Positions 22,281 to 32,312 of a stretch of DNA of 64,000 nucleotides are shown one piece after another. Positions within the stretch are counted from its first letter, which is position 1, and every line of letters begins with the position of its first letter. The position numbers and the translations under genes were made by a program. The notes under the pieces are model-generated. The model was not told where the DNA came from and did not search any database. It was given only the letters and a program-made list of their open reading frames with translations. The stretch comes from Pleurodeles waltl (Eukaryota; Chordata; Amphibia; Caudata; Salamandridae), in assembly GCF_031143425.1 (NCBI RefSeq), contig NC_090441.1, forward strand, positions 223,258,928 through 223,322,927, in the 5' to 3' direction.

Positions 22281-22667
22281 GGAACTAAGAGTTATTTATC
22301 CTGTCAAAATATCCTCTGCAGTTAACTCCGGCGTTTCAATGGTGAGGGTCACAGCCGTACATAGACAATATCACTCAATACCGGATGTATCTACGCTCAT
22401 CACATATATTTATATTCACACGACAATGAGAAAAGACTTCCATCGAAAGAAACCACAGCTAACAAGAAGTTATGGATAGCTTCAATATATAACAGCAAAA
22501 TGCATGCATAAAAACTCTGGAAATACACTTAAAAGCCATAGGTAAAATGCAGGTATGACTATGAAAACAAATTTGAAATCCTCCTTTAAGTTATGGTTAA
22601 ATCTGTAAACAATAATTTACCATGGAAGTTACAATTCATACATTACATGCAATGCTTAAGAGCTCAC
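22281..22667. other. Unassigned sequence
   Basis: No coding or repeat structure recognised. Confidence 0.5.
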
Positions 22668-22852
22668 TGTTAGAAAGTGCTCCTTTTTACATGGTCACCT
22701 TCATTTTATGCTGAATGTTTTTGCTGGCTTTTGGATTCTGCACACTGGGGCACTGCTGCCCAGTGTCCAGTGTATGTATACTTCCACTAAAACATATAAG
22801 AATTGCCAAATCTCTGACTGGCATATTTAACTCTCTTGTAAGGCTATAACAT
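22668..22852 (+). repeat. Family C LTR start, left of the Harbinger insertion
   Basis: Begins TGTTAGA, as does the fragment at 52984, and shares the TTTTTGCTGGCTTTTGGATT and GCACACT blocks with it. The sequence continues at 32313, on the other side of the Harbinger element, with GCAGCACTTATTGTGCC. Confidence 0.55.
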
Positions 22853-22855
22853 ATG

Positions 22856-22879
22856 GGGGGTGATTCTAACCCTGGCGGT
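22856..22879 (+). repeat. Harbinger left TIR
   Basis: About 20 of 24 terminal bases match the right TIR in inverse. A further GGAATTCTGACCCTGGCGG-like subterminal repeat occurs at about 22929. Confidence 0.9.
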
Positions 22880-23180
22880 CGGTGATAAAGCGGCAGCCAA
22901 CCCGCCAACAGGCCGGCGGTCCAAAAAATGGAATTCTGACCCTGGCGGGAACCGCCAAAACAGACCGCCACTTTAACACTCCGACCGCCACGGCGGCACA
23001 AACAAACAGCGCGGCGGTCACCGCCAACAGCCAGGCGGCAGACAATGTACCGCCCACACTATCACGACCCACCAATCCGCCACCTTTTCCGGGGCGGGAG
23101 CACCGCCGATAAAAACACGGCGGAAACAGACTACGAACGGGAAAACGCCCACCTCTACGCACTCCACGAGGAAGGACAGC

Positions 23181-23263
23181 ATGGAACCCGAATTAAACAT
23201 CCTACCTGCTCTCGTCTACCTGCTCATCTACCACGAGTACGAACGCCGGCGCAGACGCCAACG
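23181..23263 (+). CDS. Harbinger transposase, exon 1
   Basis: ATG at 23181 opens 27 codons plus 2 bases, starting MEPELNILPALVYLLIYHEY and ending in an Arg-rich stretch, followed by a consensus splice donor CG|GTGAGTACT at 23264. The phase (2) exactly fits the acceptor TTTCTAG|G at 28670/28671, where the downstream frame is that of the transposase. The join yields an Arg codon and a continuous basic N-terminal segment. A TATA-like GATAAAAA lies at 23108-23115, about 70 bases upstream. The evidence is splice signals plus phase; there are no transcript data. An unspliced start inside exon 2 (ATG 28693) is the alternative. Confidence 0.7.
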
Positions 23264-23734
23264 GTGAGTACTGCACCTACGACACAGGGGAGGGGGGAGG
23301 ACGAAAGGTCACGGGCACACACATATGCGACCCCCCCCCCCAACTATCTACACACCAATGCAGAGCAACAAGTCACAGTGACACCACCCAAACCCCCTGG
23401 AATAATGAGAAGACATTATCAAAGTGAGAAATAAAATTTATGTAAAAAAGAGCCTCTGAGAAGTCATGGTAAAATATTATTATCAATATGAAAAAACAAA
23501 GTAAATAATTGGTGCAATCGAGACACCGAGGCAATTAGTCCTGCACATTGAACGATCTACCAAGTGTCCGTGGGCCAAAGTCTATTAACACAAGGGCAAA
23601 GCCCACACAGGAGACCTGAGTCCTTTGGAGAGAACACTGCAGGGGCATCTGATGACAAAACTACAGGCACCTCAGGGGGAAGGGAAGGGGGGGCACCTCA
23701 GCCGGATGAGTCCACGACGCCAGATCCATGAAGG

Positions 23735-24115
23735 GGCCACCATGCCCACTGTGCCATCCTGGGGAGTGCAAAGCCACAGCCTCTCAAGTCTCTACAGTGG
23801 GTGGGTTGCCCACTGGACCATCCTGGGGAGTGCAAAGCCACAGTCTCTCAAGTCTCTACAGTGGGTGGGTTGCCCACTGTGCCATCCTGGGGAGTGCAAA
23901 GCCACAGTCTCTCAAGTCTCTACAGTGGGTGGGTTGCCCACTGGAACATCCTGGGGAGTGCAAAGCCACAGTCTCTCAAGTCTCTACAGTGGGTGGGTTG
24001 CCCACTGTGCCATCCTGGGGAGTCCAAAGCCACAGTCTCTCAAGTCTCTACAGTGGGTGGGTTGCCCACTGTGCCATCCTGGGGAGTGCAAAGCCACAGT
24101 CCATCCGGTGGATTA
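23735..24115. repeat. 64-bp minisatellite, six units
   Basis: CATCCTGGGGAGTGCAAAGC recurs at 23755, 23819, 23883, 23947, 24011 and 24075, a strict 64-bp period with very few substitutions. It lies in the transposase intron. 64 is not a multiple of three, so each unit shifts frame and the open frames over it are artefacts. Confidence 0.97.
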
Positions 24116-24201
24116 CAGAGACCACTGGTCATGGAGGAGGCATGGTGGGCACAGTGAACCGTGAACAGTAGGTCGACACAGAACCGGCACTGTCATTGCG
24201 G

Positions 24202-24735
24202 TGCTTGACAGGAAGGGCCCAGCGGAGCGGTGCTTGAGAGGAAGGGCCCAGCGGAGCGGTGCTTGAGAGGAAGGGCCCAGCGGAGCGGTGCTTGAGATGA
24301 AGGGCCCAGCGGAGCGGTGCTTGAGAGGAAGGGCCCAGCGGAGCGGTGCTTGAGATGAAGGGCCCAGCGGAGCGGTGCTTGAGAGGAAGGGCCCAGCGGA
24401 GCGGTGCTTGAGAGGAAGGGCCCAGCGGAGCGGTGCTTGAGAGGAAGGGCCCAGCGGAGCGGTGCTTGAGATGAAGGGCCCAGCTTAGCGGTGCTTGAGA
24501 GGAAGGGCCCAGCGGAGCGGTGCTTGAGAGGAAGGGCCCAGCGGAGCGGTAATTGAGATGAAGGGCCCAGCGGAGCGGTGCTTGAGAGGAAGGGCCCAGC
24601 GGAGCGGTGCTTGAGATGGCGGTGCATTGTTCAGCGGTGCTTGAGAGGAAGGGCCCAGCGGAGCGGTGCTTGAGAGGAAGGGCCCAGCGGAGCGGTGCTT
24701 GAGATGAAGGGCCCAGCGGAGCGGTGTTTGAGATG
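24202..24735. repeat. 29-bp minisatellite, about 18 units
   Basis: The unit GGAAGGGCCCAGCGGAGCGG plus TGCTTGAGA repeats every 29 bp, with GGAA/TGAA variants and one interruption near 24617-24640. GC-rich, inside the transposase intron. There are no spacers between repeats, so this is not a CRISPR array. Confidence 0.97.
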
Positions 24736-25632
24736 AAGGGCCCTGTTCAGCGGTGCTGGAGACGGCGGTGCCCTGTTCAGCGGTGCTCTTCTGCACAGTG
24801 GGGCCCTGTTCAGAGGTGCTCTTCTGCATGGCGGGGCCCTGTTCAGCGGTGCTTGAGACGGCGGGGCCCTGTTCAGCGGTGCTCTCCTGCACGGCGGGGC
24901 CCTGTTCAGCGGTGCTCTTCTGCACGGCGGGGCCCTGTTCAGCGGTGCTTGAGACGGCGGGGCCCTGTTCAGCGGTGCTCTTCTGCACGGCGGGGCCCTG
25001 TTCAGCGGTGCTCTCCTGCACGGCGGTACCATGTTCAGTGGTGCTCACCTGCACAGCGGTGCCCTGTTCAGCGGTGCTTGAGACGGCGGTGCCCTGTTCA
25101 GCGGTGCTCTTCTGCACGGCGGGGCCCTTTCAGCGGTGCTTGAGACGGCGGGGCCCTGTTCAGCGGTGCTCTTCTGCACGGCGAGGCCCTGTTCAGCGGT
25201 GCTCTTCTGCACGGCGGGGCCCTGTTCAGCGGTGCTTGAGACGGCGGAGCCCTGTTCAGCGGTGCTCTCCTGCATGGCGGGGCCCTGTTCAGCGGTGCTC
25301 TTCTGCATGGCGGGGCCCTGTTCAGCGGTGCTTGAGACGGCGGGGCCCTGTTCAGCGGTGCTCTTCTGCACGGCGGGGCCCTGTTCAGCGGTGCTCTTCT
25401 GCACGGCGGGGCCCTGTTCAGCGGTGCTCTCCTGCACGGCGGCACCATGTTCAGCGGTGCTCTCCTGCACGGCGGTGCCCTGTTCAGCGGTGCTTGAGAC
25501 GGCGGTGCCCTGTTCAGCGGTGCTCTTCTGCACGGCGGGGCCCTGTTCAGCGGTGCTTGAGACGGCGGGGCCCTGTTCAGCGGTGCTCTCCTGCACGGCG
25601 GTGCCCTGTTCAGCGGTGCTCTTCTGCACGGT
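24736..25632. repeat. 33/30-bp composite minisatellite
   Basis: Two unit types share CCCTGTTCAGCGGTGCT: a 33-bp unit ending CTTCTGCACGGCGGGG (or CTCCTGCACGG) and a 30-bp unit ending TGAGACGGCGGGG. They alternate in higher-order blocks (33-33-30 and similar). All lengths are multiples of three, so several frames stay open on both strands (10- and 11-residue repeats such as QKSTAEQGPAV on minus). It abuts the 3' end of the accessory ORF. Confidence 0.95.
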
Positions 25633-25664
25633 TAATCCTAGGGAGCCAGACCTGGCCTCCCTGC

Positions 25665-27244
25665 TCAGTCGCCCTCCGACCGTGCAGTTGCTGGACCCTT
25701 CGGTGACGGAGTCCTGGCCCCTTGGGTGTCCTCCCTTACACCCGGGATGGGGCTTGTGGGGCCCTCCTGCTCAGCGCTCCTGCTGGCTGACTTCTCCGCC
25801 CTGCTGCCCTTTCGCTCCTTAGATGAAGGTCTCTGGGCCTTGCCTCCCCTGGATGTTGTGGCAGGTGAAGTGGCCGAACTTTGGTCCTTGGGGGCAGCCG
25901 TGTCCGTCTTCTCACGGCGGCCCTTGAGTTTCCGTGTCCTCTTGCCAGGGGGGGGGCTGGCTGTCCCCTTGCTGCTGACAGAAGTGTCACTGCTGCCAAA
26001 GGGTGGACTCCAGAACCCATGCACAACACTGACACTCGAAGCTGGGCTGGTGGTGGCTGAGGTGCTCTTGGGACTCTTAGCAGATGGAGGGGGTGGGTCA
26101 GGGGAGGCAAAGAGGTTAAGATTCGAGAGGTAAACTTTTGTGGGACCAAGGTAAAGGGTGGGAGTAGTGGTGATGGGAGTGGAGGAAGAGGATGTGGTTG
26201 TAGGAGTGTCAGGTGTGCTGTCTTTGGGTGCAGGTGATTGTGACGTAGGCTGTCGTGAGGTAGATGGCTGTTGGGTGGGTGTCTGCCTGCATTTGTGTGT
26301 CTTGGAAGAGGGGGTGACAGACACAGTGGGAGAGGACACAGGGGACGTGTAAATGGCAGTGGGGGTGGTGACTGCACGTGTGCGGACTGTACTGGAGGGT
26401 GTGCATGTGATGGAGGTACTGGCTGTTGGTGGTGTGCATGCAGGTGTGAGTGGAGACGTCACAGGGAGGGAGGAGGTAGACGAGGAGGAGGGGGACACAG
26501 AGGTGGTAGTGACTGTTGGCATGTCTGCTTCTGTGTGTTGCTTGGGTGAGTGTTTGTGTGTTTTGTGGTGCTTATGTCTGTGTGAGCTGCCCTTGGGTGT
26601 TGAGGTGTGTGCAGGCTGGTCTGATGGTGTGGATGGGATAGGCTGAGGAACAGGAGACAGAGACAGGGTGGAGGCAGTTAGAAGAGGGAGACTGGAGACA
26701 GGGATAATGGCTGCCATCAGTGCTGAGGCCAGAGAATTGAACAATCGTTGATGGGCAGCCTGACCCGAATGAATGCCCTCCAAGTATGCATTGCTACGAT
26801 GCACCTCCCTCTCCACACCCTGGATGGCATTCAAAAGGGTAGACTGCCCAACAATGATGGTCTGTAGGAGGTCAATGACCTCCTCACTGAGGGCAGCAGG
26901 GGTAACAGGGGCAGGGCCTGAGGTGCCTGGGTCGAAGGAGATGCCCGCCTTCTTGGGCGAGCGGGCACGGAGCGTAGGCTGAGGGGCTGCTGGGAGGGCG
27001 GAGCTGCTGCGCTGGGTGGCGGCTGTACCTGTAGAGGTGGGGGGCACGGATTTTGCCACCACCGCTAGGGAGCTCCCATCCGAGGACGTGTCGGTCTCGC
27101 TGGTCTCACCACGGGTCCCCGTTGTGAAGCTCCCCTCGCCCTCCGTATCACTGATGCCCTCGGTGTCTGTGCCATGGGCCACCGGGGCCTTGTGAGTCGC
27201 AGCTCCCTCCTGCTCCGGTGCCAAATCTCCTCCGCCTGATGATG
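25665..27244 (-). CDS. Ser/Thr/Pro-rich accessory ORF, probable last exon of SANT gene 1
   Basis: The minus-strand open frame has codons from 27314, but the exon probably starts at 27244, after the splice acceptor TGTGAATTAG. Its N terminus is acidic (DTEGEGS, SETDTSSDGSS). A predicted helical block follows (EEVIDLLQTIIVGQSTLLNA, then SNAYLEGIHSGQAAHQRLF), then about 250 residues of Ser/Thr/Pro/His-rich low complexity and a basic C-terminal tail. No enzymatic domain is seen. It lies directly downstream of the SANT exon on the same strand, so it may form the C-terminal part of that protein, with the helix block for oligomerisation. The matching donor is not convincing: the candidate reads GGGGTTGAGTACC rather than GGTGAGT. 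A broken homologue at 1-1064 shows the ORF belongs to the family. Confidence 0.6.
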
Positions 27245-27530
27245 CTAATTCACACATGGAAAAGTAGATAAAGAAAAAGGGTGGGGGGAGAAAAAAAGAA
27301 CAGGTTGAGTGCATGCATTGTCAACACCGTTGGCGGAGAGGACAGACACAGGAGCCTCATGCACTAAGCCGCGCTATCGGGGTACACTACTCAGTACTTG
27401 TGACCAGGCCTACAGGTTTAGGGTCAACAAAAGCGCACATGGGTGATGCTGGAGCATGGATAGCTGTACTTGTCACCCTACAGAGGTGGCGGGCGGGGAC
27501 ACAGGGCCATGGCTAAAGGAGAGGACTACA

Positions 27531-28206
27531 CTACAGAAAGCGCCCTGGCCTAATGTCACCCACAGCCCTCCTCCCCCACCCAGGAACCTCCACTGCGCGT
27601 AAAATTGGCAGAATTAACTGGTACTCAACCCCTTGTGTCTGCTGTGATGCCCTCACGCGCTCATCCAAATCAAGGTAGGCCACCGCCAGGATCCGGGACA
27701 TCAGGGGGGTCAGGGTACGACTGGCACCCCTCCTAGGTTGGGAGGCCATCCCCAGCAGTGACTCGGCGGTCTTCCTGGTTCCGCGGCGGATGTCCTCCCA
27801 CCTCTTGCGGCAGTGGGTGCCCCGTCTGTTGTAGACCCCCACGGTCTGGACTTCCTTGGCGATGGCACGCCAAATATCGACTTTCCGATGGGCGCTGACC
27901 TATTTGACATGTACAGGGTGGGAAGGGAAATATCATCAATTTTCTGCTTGTTAGATGTGATTGGCCCCCCCTCCCCAACCATTCTCTCATCTGTCATGCC
28001 TTGCACTCGTCATTCTCTCCCCCCCCCCAAAACTTATATCCACCCCACTCAACACATGCATTGCCCATTCGACGTGCACCCTGTGTACTTACCTGTTAGT
28101 CTGGAGGACCGTAGAGTAGCGCATACTGGGGGAGGACCCCATCCACTAGTTTCTCCAACTCTTCAGAACTGAAGGCAGGGGCCCTTTCCCCAGTCACAGC
28201 AGCCAT
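27531..28206 (-). pseudogene. SANT/Myb-like gene 1 (two exons, nonsense codon)
   Basis: Exon 1 is 28206-28093 (MAAVTGERAPAFSSEELEKL...), then donor CAG|GTAAGT. Exon 2 starts at 27899 after the acceptor AAATAG|G in matching phase 0 and reads VSAHRKVDIWRAIAKEVQTV, then CRKRWEDIRR. The pattern F-S-S-E-E-L, W-R-A-I and C-R-K-R-W-E-D is a trihelix SANT/Myb-like DNA-binding domain, as in the second protein of Harbinger elements, which escorts the transposase to the nucleus and the element ends. Codon 37 (28098-28096) is TAA, one codon before the donor, so this copy should be non-functional unless spliced differently. The whole gene lies antisense inside the transposase intron. Confidence 0.75.
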
Positions 28207-28290
28207 TGTCTCTTCCAGACCGAGGTCACAGCAGCACTTGCAGTATAGGTCCTCTCCTGTGGATGATCAGGTCTCGAGTGATTAAGCAGA

Positions 28291-28480
28291 TATAAAATGG
28301 CGGTCACGTCAGCGGCGGTGCGTACCGCGGCGGTGCGTACCGCGACCGCCGGCGCACATCGTCATTGGCTCATGAAACCCATAGGGATCATTGTTAACCA
28401 ATGCGGCTTCGCACAGCGGTCTTCGGCCGCCTACCGCCACGGTGTGCCACGCCAGCGCAGTGACCTCACATCCCATTGTC
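28291..28480. promoter_or_regulatory. CpG-rich segment with TATA-like box
   Basis: TATAAAA at 28291-28297 (plus sense) is followed by a CpG-dense stretch with repeated GCGGCGGTGCGTACCGCG motifs. It lies between the start of SANT gene 1 (minus) and transposase exon 2 (plus), so it could act as an internal or divergent promoter. Purely positional inference. Confidence 0.3.
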
Positions 28481-28670
28481 CCACTTCACAGGTCAGGCAT
28501 CCGCCATTTCAAGGGCCCACATGGCTTAATTTCAACTGCGTCACACAGGCCTAGGCCTTGCATTGCCACACATACAAGCATTTCAATACATACATTATTG
28601 TGTGCTGTGCAAGCTGTGGTGAACGTACCTGTGAGTTGATTGACTCTGTGCTCCATATTGTCCTTTCTAG

Positions 28671-29703
28671 GCACCGTCCGCTGGGACTTGCGATGAGAAG
28701 GAGGAATCCTCGCGTGTACCGGCCGCTGGTGGACCTGTCGACAATGGAAGAACGCCATATTATACTCCGATACCGACTTGACCGAGCCACTATACATGAA
28801 CTGTGTGCCCAGCTGGAGCCAGCCCTGATGTCCCCCATCCGCCAACCCACAGGAATTCCCCCTCTAGTGCAGGTTCTGTCTGTCCTCCATTTTTTGGCAA
28901 GTGGCTCATTCCAGACAACAGTGGCCATGTCATCTGGAATGTCTCAGCCTATGTTTTCAAAGATTTTGTCCAGAGTGTTGTCTGCCCTGATGAAACTCAT
29001 GCGGAGCTACATTATTTTCCCAGAGGAGGGTGATTTGCCTACAGTGAAGGCTGATTTCTATGCCCTTGGACATATCCCCAACATCATTGGTGCCATTGAT
29101 GGGACCCATGTGGCTTTAGTACACCCAAATGACGATGAGCAGGTGTACAGAAACAGGAAAAATTACCATTCTATGAATGTGCAGGTGGTCTGTTTGGACC
29201 AGTACATCTCCCATGTAAATGCCAAGTTCCCTGGGTCAGTGCATGACGCGTATATTATGCGTAATAGCAGCATCCCCTATGTGATGGAACAGCTACAGAG
29301 ACAGCGTGTGTGGCTAATTGGTGACTCTGGTTACCCCAACCTGCCGTGGCTACTGACCCCAGTGAGGAATCCCCGGACCCGGGCAGAGGAACGGTACAAT
29401 GAGGCCCATGGGCGTACTAGGAGGGTCATCGAGCGAACCTTTGGGCTCCTGAAGGCCAGGTTTAGGTGCCTGCATATGACAGGTGGATCCCTCATGTACT
29501 CACCAAAGAAGGTGTGCCATATCATCGTGGCCTGCTGTATGCTGCACAATCTAGCATTGCGACACCAGGTGCCTTTCCTGCAGGAGGATGGTCCAGATGG
29601 TGGTGTTGTAGAAGCCGTGGAGCCTGTGGAGAGTGAAGAGGAGGAAGACGACGGGGAGAACACAGACAACAGGGAAACTGTTATACAACAGTATTTTCAG
29701 TAG
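28671..29703 (+). CDS. Harbinger DDE transposase, exon 2 (catalytic)
   Basis: Main coding exon of a DDE_Tnp_4-type transposase. With exon 1 the protein is 371 residues, a usual length for PIF/Harbinger. Motifs in order (residues of the spliced form): a helix-rich DNA-binding part (YRLDRATIHELCAQL near 62-76; VLSVLHFLASGSFQTTVA); GAIDGTHVALVHP with D171; FPGSVHDAYIMR with D220; WLIGDSGYPNLPWLLTP with D246; and RTRRVIERTFGLLKARF with E282. The C terminus is acidic (EEEEDDGEN). The frame is uninterrupted and all core acidic residues are present, so the enzyme could be active. The segment 28558-28670 is open but lies upstream of the acceptor TCCTTTCTAG and is probably intron. The protein is expected to cut and insert element DNA in the nucleus together with a SANT protein. 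Its 3' end converges on SANT gene 2, with a 525-bp gap. Confidence 0.93.
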
Positions 29704-30228
29704 CCCACAGGTAAGAATCACCCACGCCATTTAACATTTACTTAGAGCCTCCTGCATCTCTACTTTCTGTATTTCCCCCCAGTTCTTTTTAACTAATTTT
29801 TGATTTTCCCTTCCCTTCTCAGTGCTGTATGACTCAGTGCGTGACTTCTGCTTGGTTTGCCCATGAACTACAGCGTATTGACATTGGTATGTTGTCATCA
29901 CTAATTGACAGAACATATATTGAACTGTAATGTGTAGTACTTTTGTTAATAATACAGCATGACTCCAAACTGATTTCTGTGCAATGAGTGATTTATTTTT
30001 AGTGCTAGATATTGGTACATGATAGTAAAACGGTGATGGGTGGGGGTGGAGTAATGTCCATGGCAGAGTCCAGTTCTCAGTCTCACAGGTGCATTGTCCA
30101 TATGCCTGTGGAAGGATGGAGCAGGGGCAGTTCAAGGTTGGACAGGGTGGCAATGTGGGACAGTGGGATGACTTCAGGGGGTATCTCATGCTGGCGGGGG
30201 TCTTGGCATCCAACTCTGTCTTTTTTTT

Positions 30229-31717
30229 TTATCTCAGGCTCCTCTTGCGGGGTGGTTGTTCTTCAGCAGGAGGTGGGGTTCTGGTGGCCTGTCGTTGTGT
30301 GGGGGCCTCCTGTCCACTAGCGCCGGCGGAGGTGGTAGGCTGTTCCTGGTCCTGGCTAGTGACAGGGGCCCTGTGTGGTGCCACATGGTCCCGCAACGTG
30401 TCTTCTATCCGGTTGAGGGCCAGGACGATGGTCCCCATTGCGGTCCCGATGTTCCGGAGTTCGTCTCTGAACCCCATGTAGCGTTCCTCCTGCTGTGCCT
30501 GGATCTCCATGAACCTGGCCAGTACCGTCGCCATCGTCTCTTGGGAGTGGTGGTACGCTCCCATGATGGTGGTGAGGGCCTCTTGGAGAGTGGGTTCCCT
30601 GGGCCTCTCCTCCCCCCCCTGTCGCACAGCTGCCCTCCGAGTTGCCCTGTTTCCCCGGGCCTCTGTCCCCTGGACGGTGTGCCCACTACCACTGCCCCCA
30701 GGTCCCTGTTGTTGTTGGGGTGGTGGGTCAGCCTGGGTGCCCTGTAGTGGCGGACACACCGCTGATTGACCTGTCCTAGAGACAGAGGCATGGGCCCGCT
30801 GGGTGGGAGCTGTGCTGGTGTTCCCAGAGGGGGTTGGGTCTGCTGTGGCCTGTGTCTGTGTGTGGGGAACCCACTGCCCAGAGGTCCCCGATGGTCCGGG
30901 CTGGTCATCAGGTTCAAGGTCGACAGAGCTGCTGTCATCACTGGGGGCCTGTTCCGGGGGTGGGATGGACATTTCTGGACCCTCCTGACCGGTGTGTTGG
31001 CGTTCGGGTCCTGCAGGGGTAAAAGAGTATGGTTATTGGTTGTGTGTGTGCCATGGCGTGCGATTTGTGTGTGGCCTTGTCCCCCAGTGCTGGCATTCCC
31101 TTGTGGGAGGATTTGTGAGGATGGTTTGTGGGGGGGATGGGTATGTGCAGTGGGCATGCTTAGGTGATGGGTGTCCATGGTTTGTGGTGGCATGCAGGGG
31201 TTGGTGTTGGGTTGGGTGGGTTGTGCTGGTGAGACATTCTCAGGGAGGATGTGTGATGGGGGGGTGGGGGTGAGGGTGGGGGTGTGGGTTGGCATGCTGG
31301 TGGGGTGGGGGGGATGTAGTAGTTGAGATTCGACTTACCAGAGTCCATTCCTCCGGCTACTCCAGCGAGGCCCTCAGGATGCAGGATGTTCAAGACCTCT
31401 TGCTCCCATGCTGTGAATTCGGGTGGGGTGGGTGGGGGTCCGCTGCCAGTCTTCTGCACCGCGATGTTGTGCCTTGACACCATCGAGCGCACCTTCCCCC
31501 GTAGGTCGTTCCAGCGTTTGCGGATGTCCTCCCGATTTCTGGGATGCTGTCCCACCGCGTTGACCCTGTCCACGATCCGCTGCCATAGCTCCGCCTTCCT
31601 GGCTATAGTGGTGAGCTGCACCTGTGAGCCGAAGAGCTGGGGTTCTACTCTTATAATTTCCTCCACCATGACCCGGAGTTCTTGGTCCGAAAACCGTGGG
31701 TGTCTTTGGGGTGCCAT
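30229..31717 (-). CDS. SANT/Myb-like gene 2, two exons, intact
   Basis: Exon 1 is 31717-31339 (MAPQRHPRFSDQELRVMVEE...), then donor CTCTG|GTAAGT. Exon 2 is 31010-30229 after acceptor CCCCTGCAG|GACC. The phases match and give 386 residues. Residues 6-85 form a SANT/Myb-like trihelix (ELWQRIVDRVNAVG, REDIRKRWNDLRGKV). A Pro/Gln-rich linker follows, then a long helix at about 267-335 (EALTTIMGAYHHSQETMATV ... RIEDTLRDHV) likely to mediate oligomerisation, and a basic tail PPRKRSLR that may be a nuclear localisation signal. This is the usual Harbinger partner protein. A TATA-like CATATAAG lies about 70 bases upstream (31786-31793). A broken homologue starts at 60926. Confidence 0.85.
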
Positions 31718-32285
31718 GGGGTGGTGTGGATGAGGTGTGGGGTGGTGTATGTGGTGATGAGTGTGTTGGTGTGTGGTGCTTTGTGCTTATATGTGGTGTG
31801 GGTGATGGTGTAGTGTGCCTCTGTGTGATGTAGCTCTCTATTCTATGGTGTCTCTCTGTCTCCTTCGTCTCTGATCTTTGGTTGTAGGGGTTTGTGGGTG
31901 ATGTGGGTGTGTGTTTTATAGTTGATTGGATGTGTGGGAGTAGTGTGTGTATGTGTTTCAGGTGTGTGTATTTCAAATTGTCCAATGTGGCTGTGTTTTG
32001 GTGCTGGGTGTGTATTTTGACCGCGGCGGTGTGTACCGCCAATGGAATACCGCGTTTGAATGACCGCCGCGTGGATTCGTGGGTCGTAATGGCATGGGCG
32101 TATTTCTGTTGGCGTGGCGGTGGAGGTTTGGTCATCTCCAGTTTACCACTGGCCGCTGATGTGGCGGACTGCAGTGGAGGTCGGATTTTTGGAGGTTTGG
32201 CAGTTGTGGGTCAGAATTACCGTGGCGGCTTACCGCAGCCGCGGCGGTATTATGGCGGTCTTCTGACCGGCGGTAAGCGCCTTTT

Positions 32286-32309
32286 ACCGCCGAGGTCAGA
32301 ATGACCCCC
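32286..32309 (-). repeat. Harbinger right TIR
   Basis: Inverted counterpart of 22856-22879, followed by the ATG duplication. The subterminal region 32020-32285 is rich in ACCGCC/GGCGGT motifs, possible SANT or transposase binding sites. Confidence 0.9.
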
Positions 32310-32312
32310 ATG

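Larger units (their letters stand above)
22856..32309 (+). mobile_element. 9.45-kb PIF/Harbinger transposon, apparently complete
   Basis: The ends are inverted repeats (GGGGGTGATTCTAACC on the left, GGGGGTCATTCTGACC inward from the right), flanked by ATG at 22853-22855 and 32310-32312, a 3-bp duplication as expected for Harbinger. Gene order is transposase exon 1 (+), minisatellites, Ser/Thr/Pro-rich ORF (-), SANT gene 1 (-), transposase exon 2 (+), SANT gene 2 (-). Harbinger transposition normally needs a DDE transposase plus a SANT/Myb-like DNA-binding partner, and both types are present with open frames. It is very large for a Harbinger element. It interrupts a family C repeat. Confidence 0.93.

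Noticed and set aside
23625..24164. Overlapping plus-strand ORFs of 118-179 codons
   Set aside because: They all translate the 64-bp tandem repeat in different frames.
24202..24735. 29-bp direct repeats resembling a CRISPR array
   Set aside because: The repeats are directly adjacent with no unique spacers, in a eukaryotic transposon.
24753..25706. 317-codon plus-strand ORF rich in Cys, Ala and Val
   Set aside because: It is a translation of the 33/30-bp minisatellite; several frames on both strands are equally open.
28558..28670. N-terminal 37 codons of the long transposase ORF as coding
   Set aside because: They precede a strong acceptor and read as unrelated Cys/His-rich sequence; splicing from exon 1 gives a more plausible N terminus.
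30256..31273. Plus-strand ORFs opposite SANT gene 2
   Set aside because: Shadows of the GC-rich minus-strand exons.
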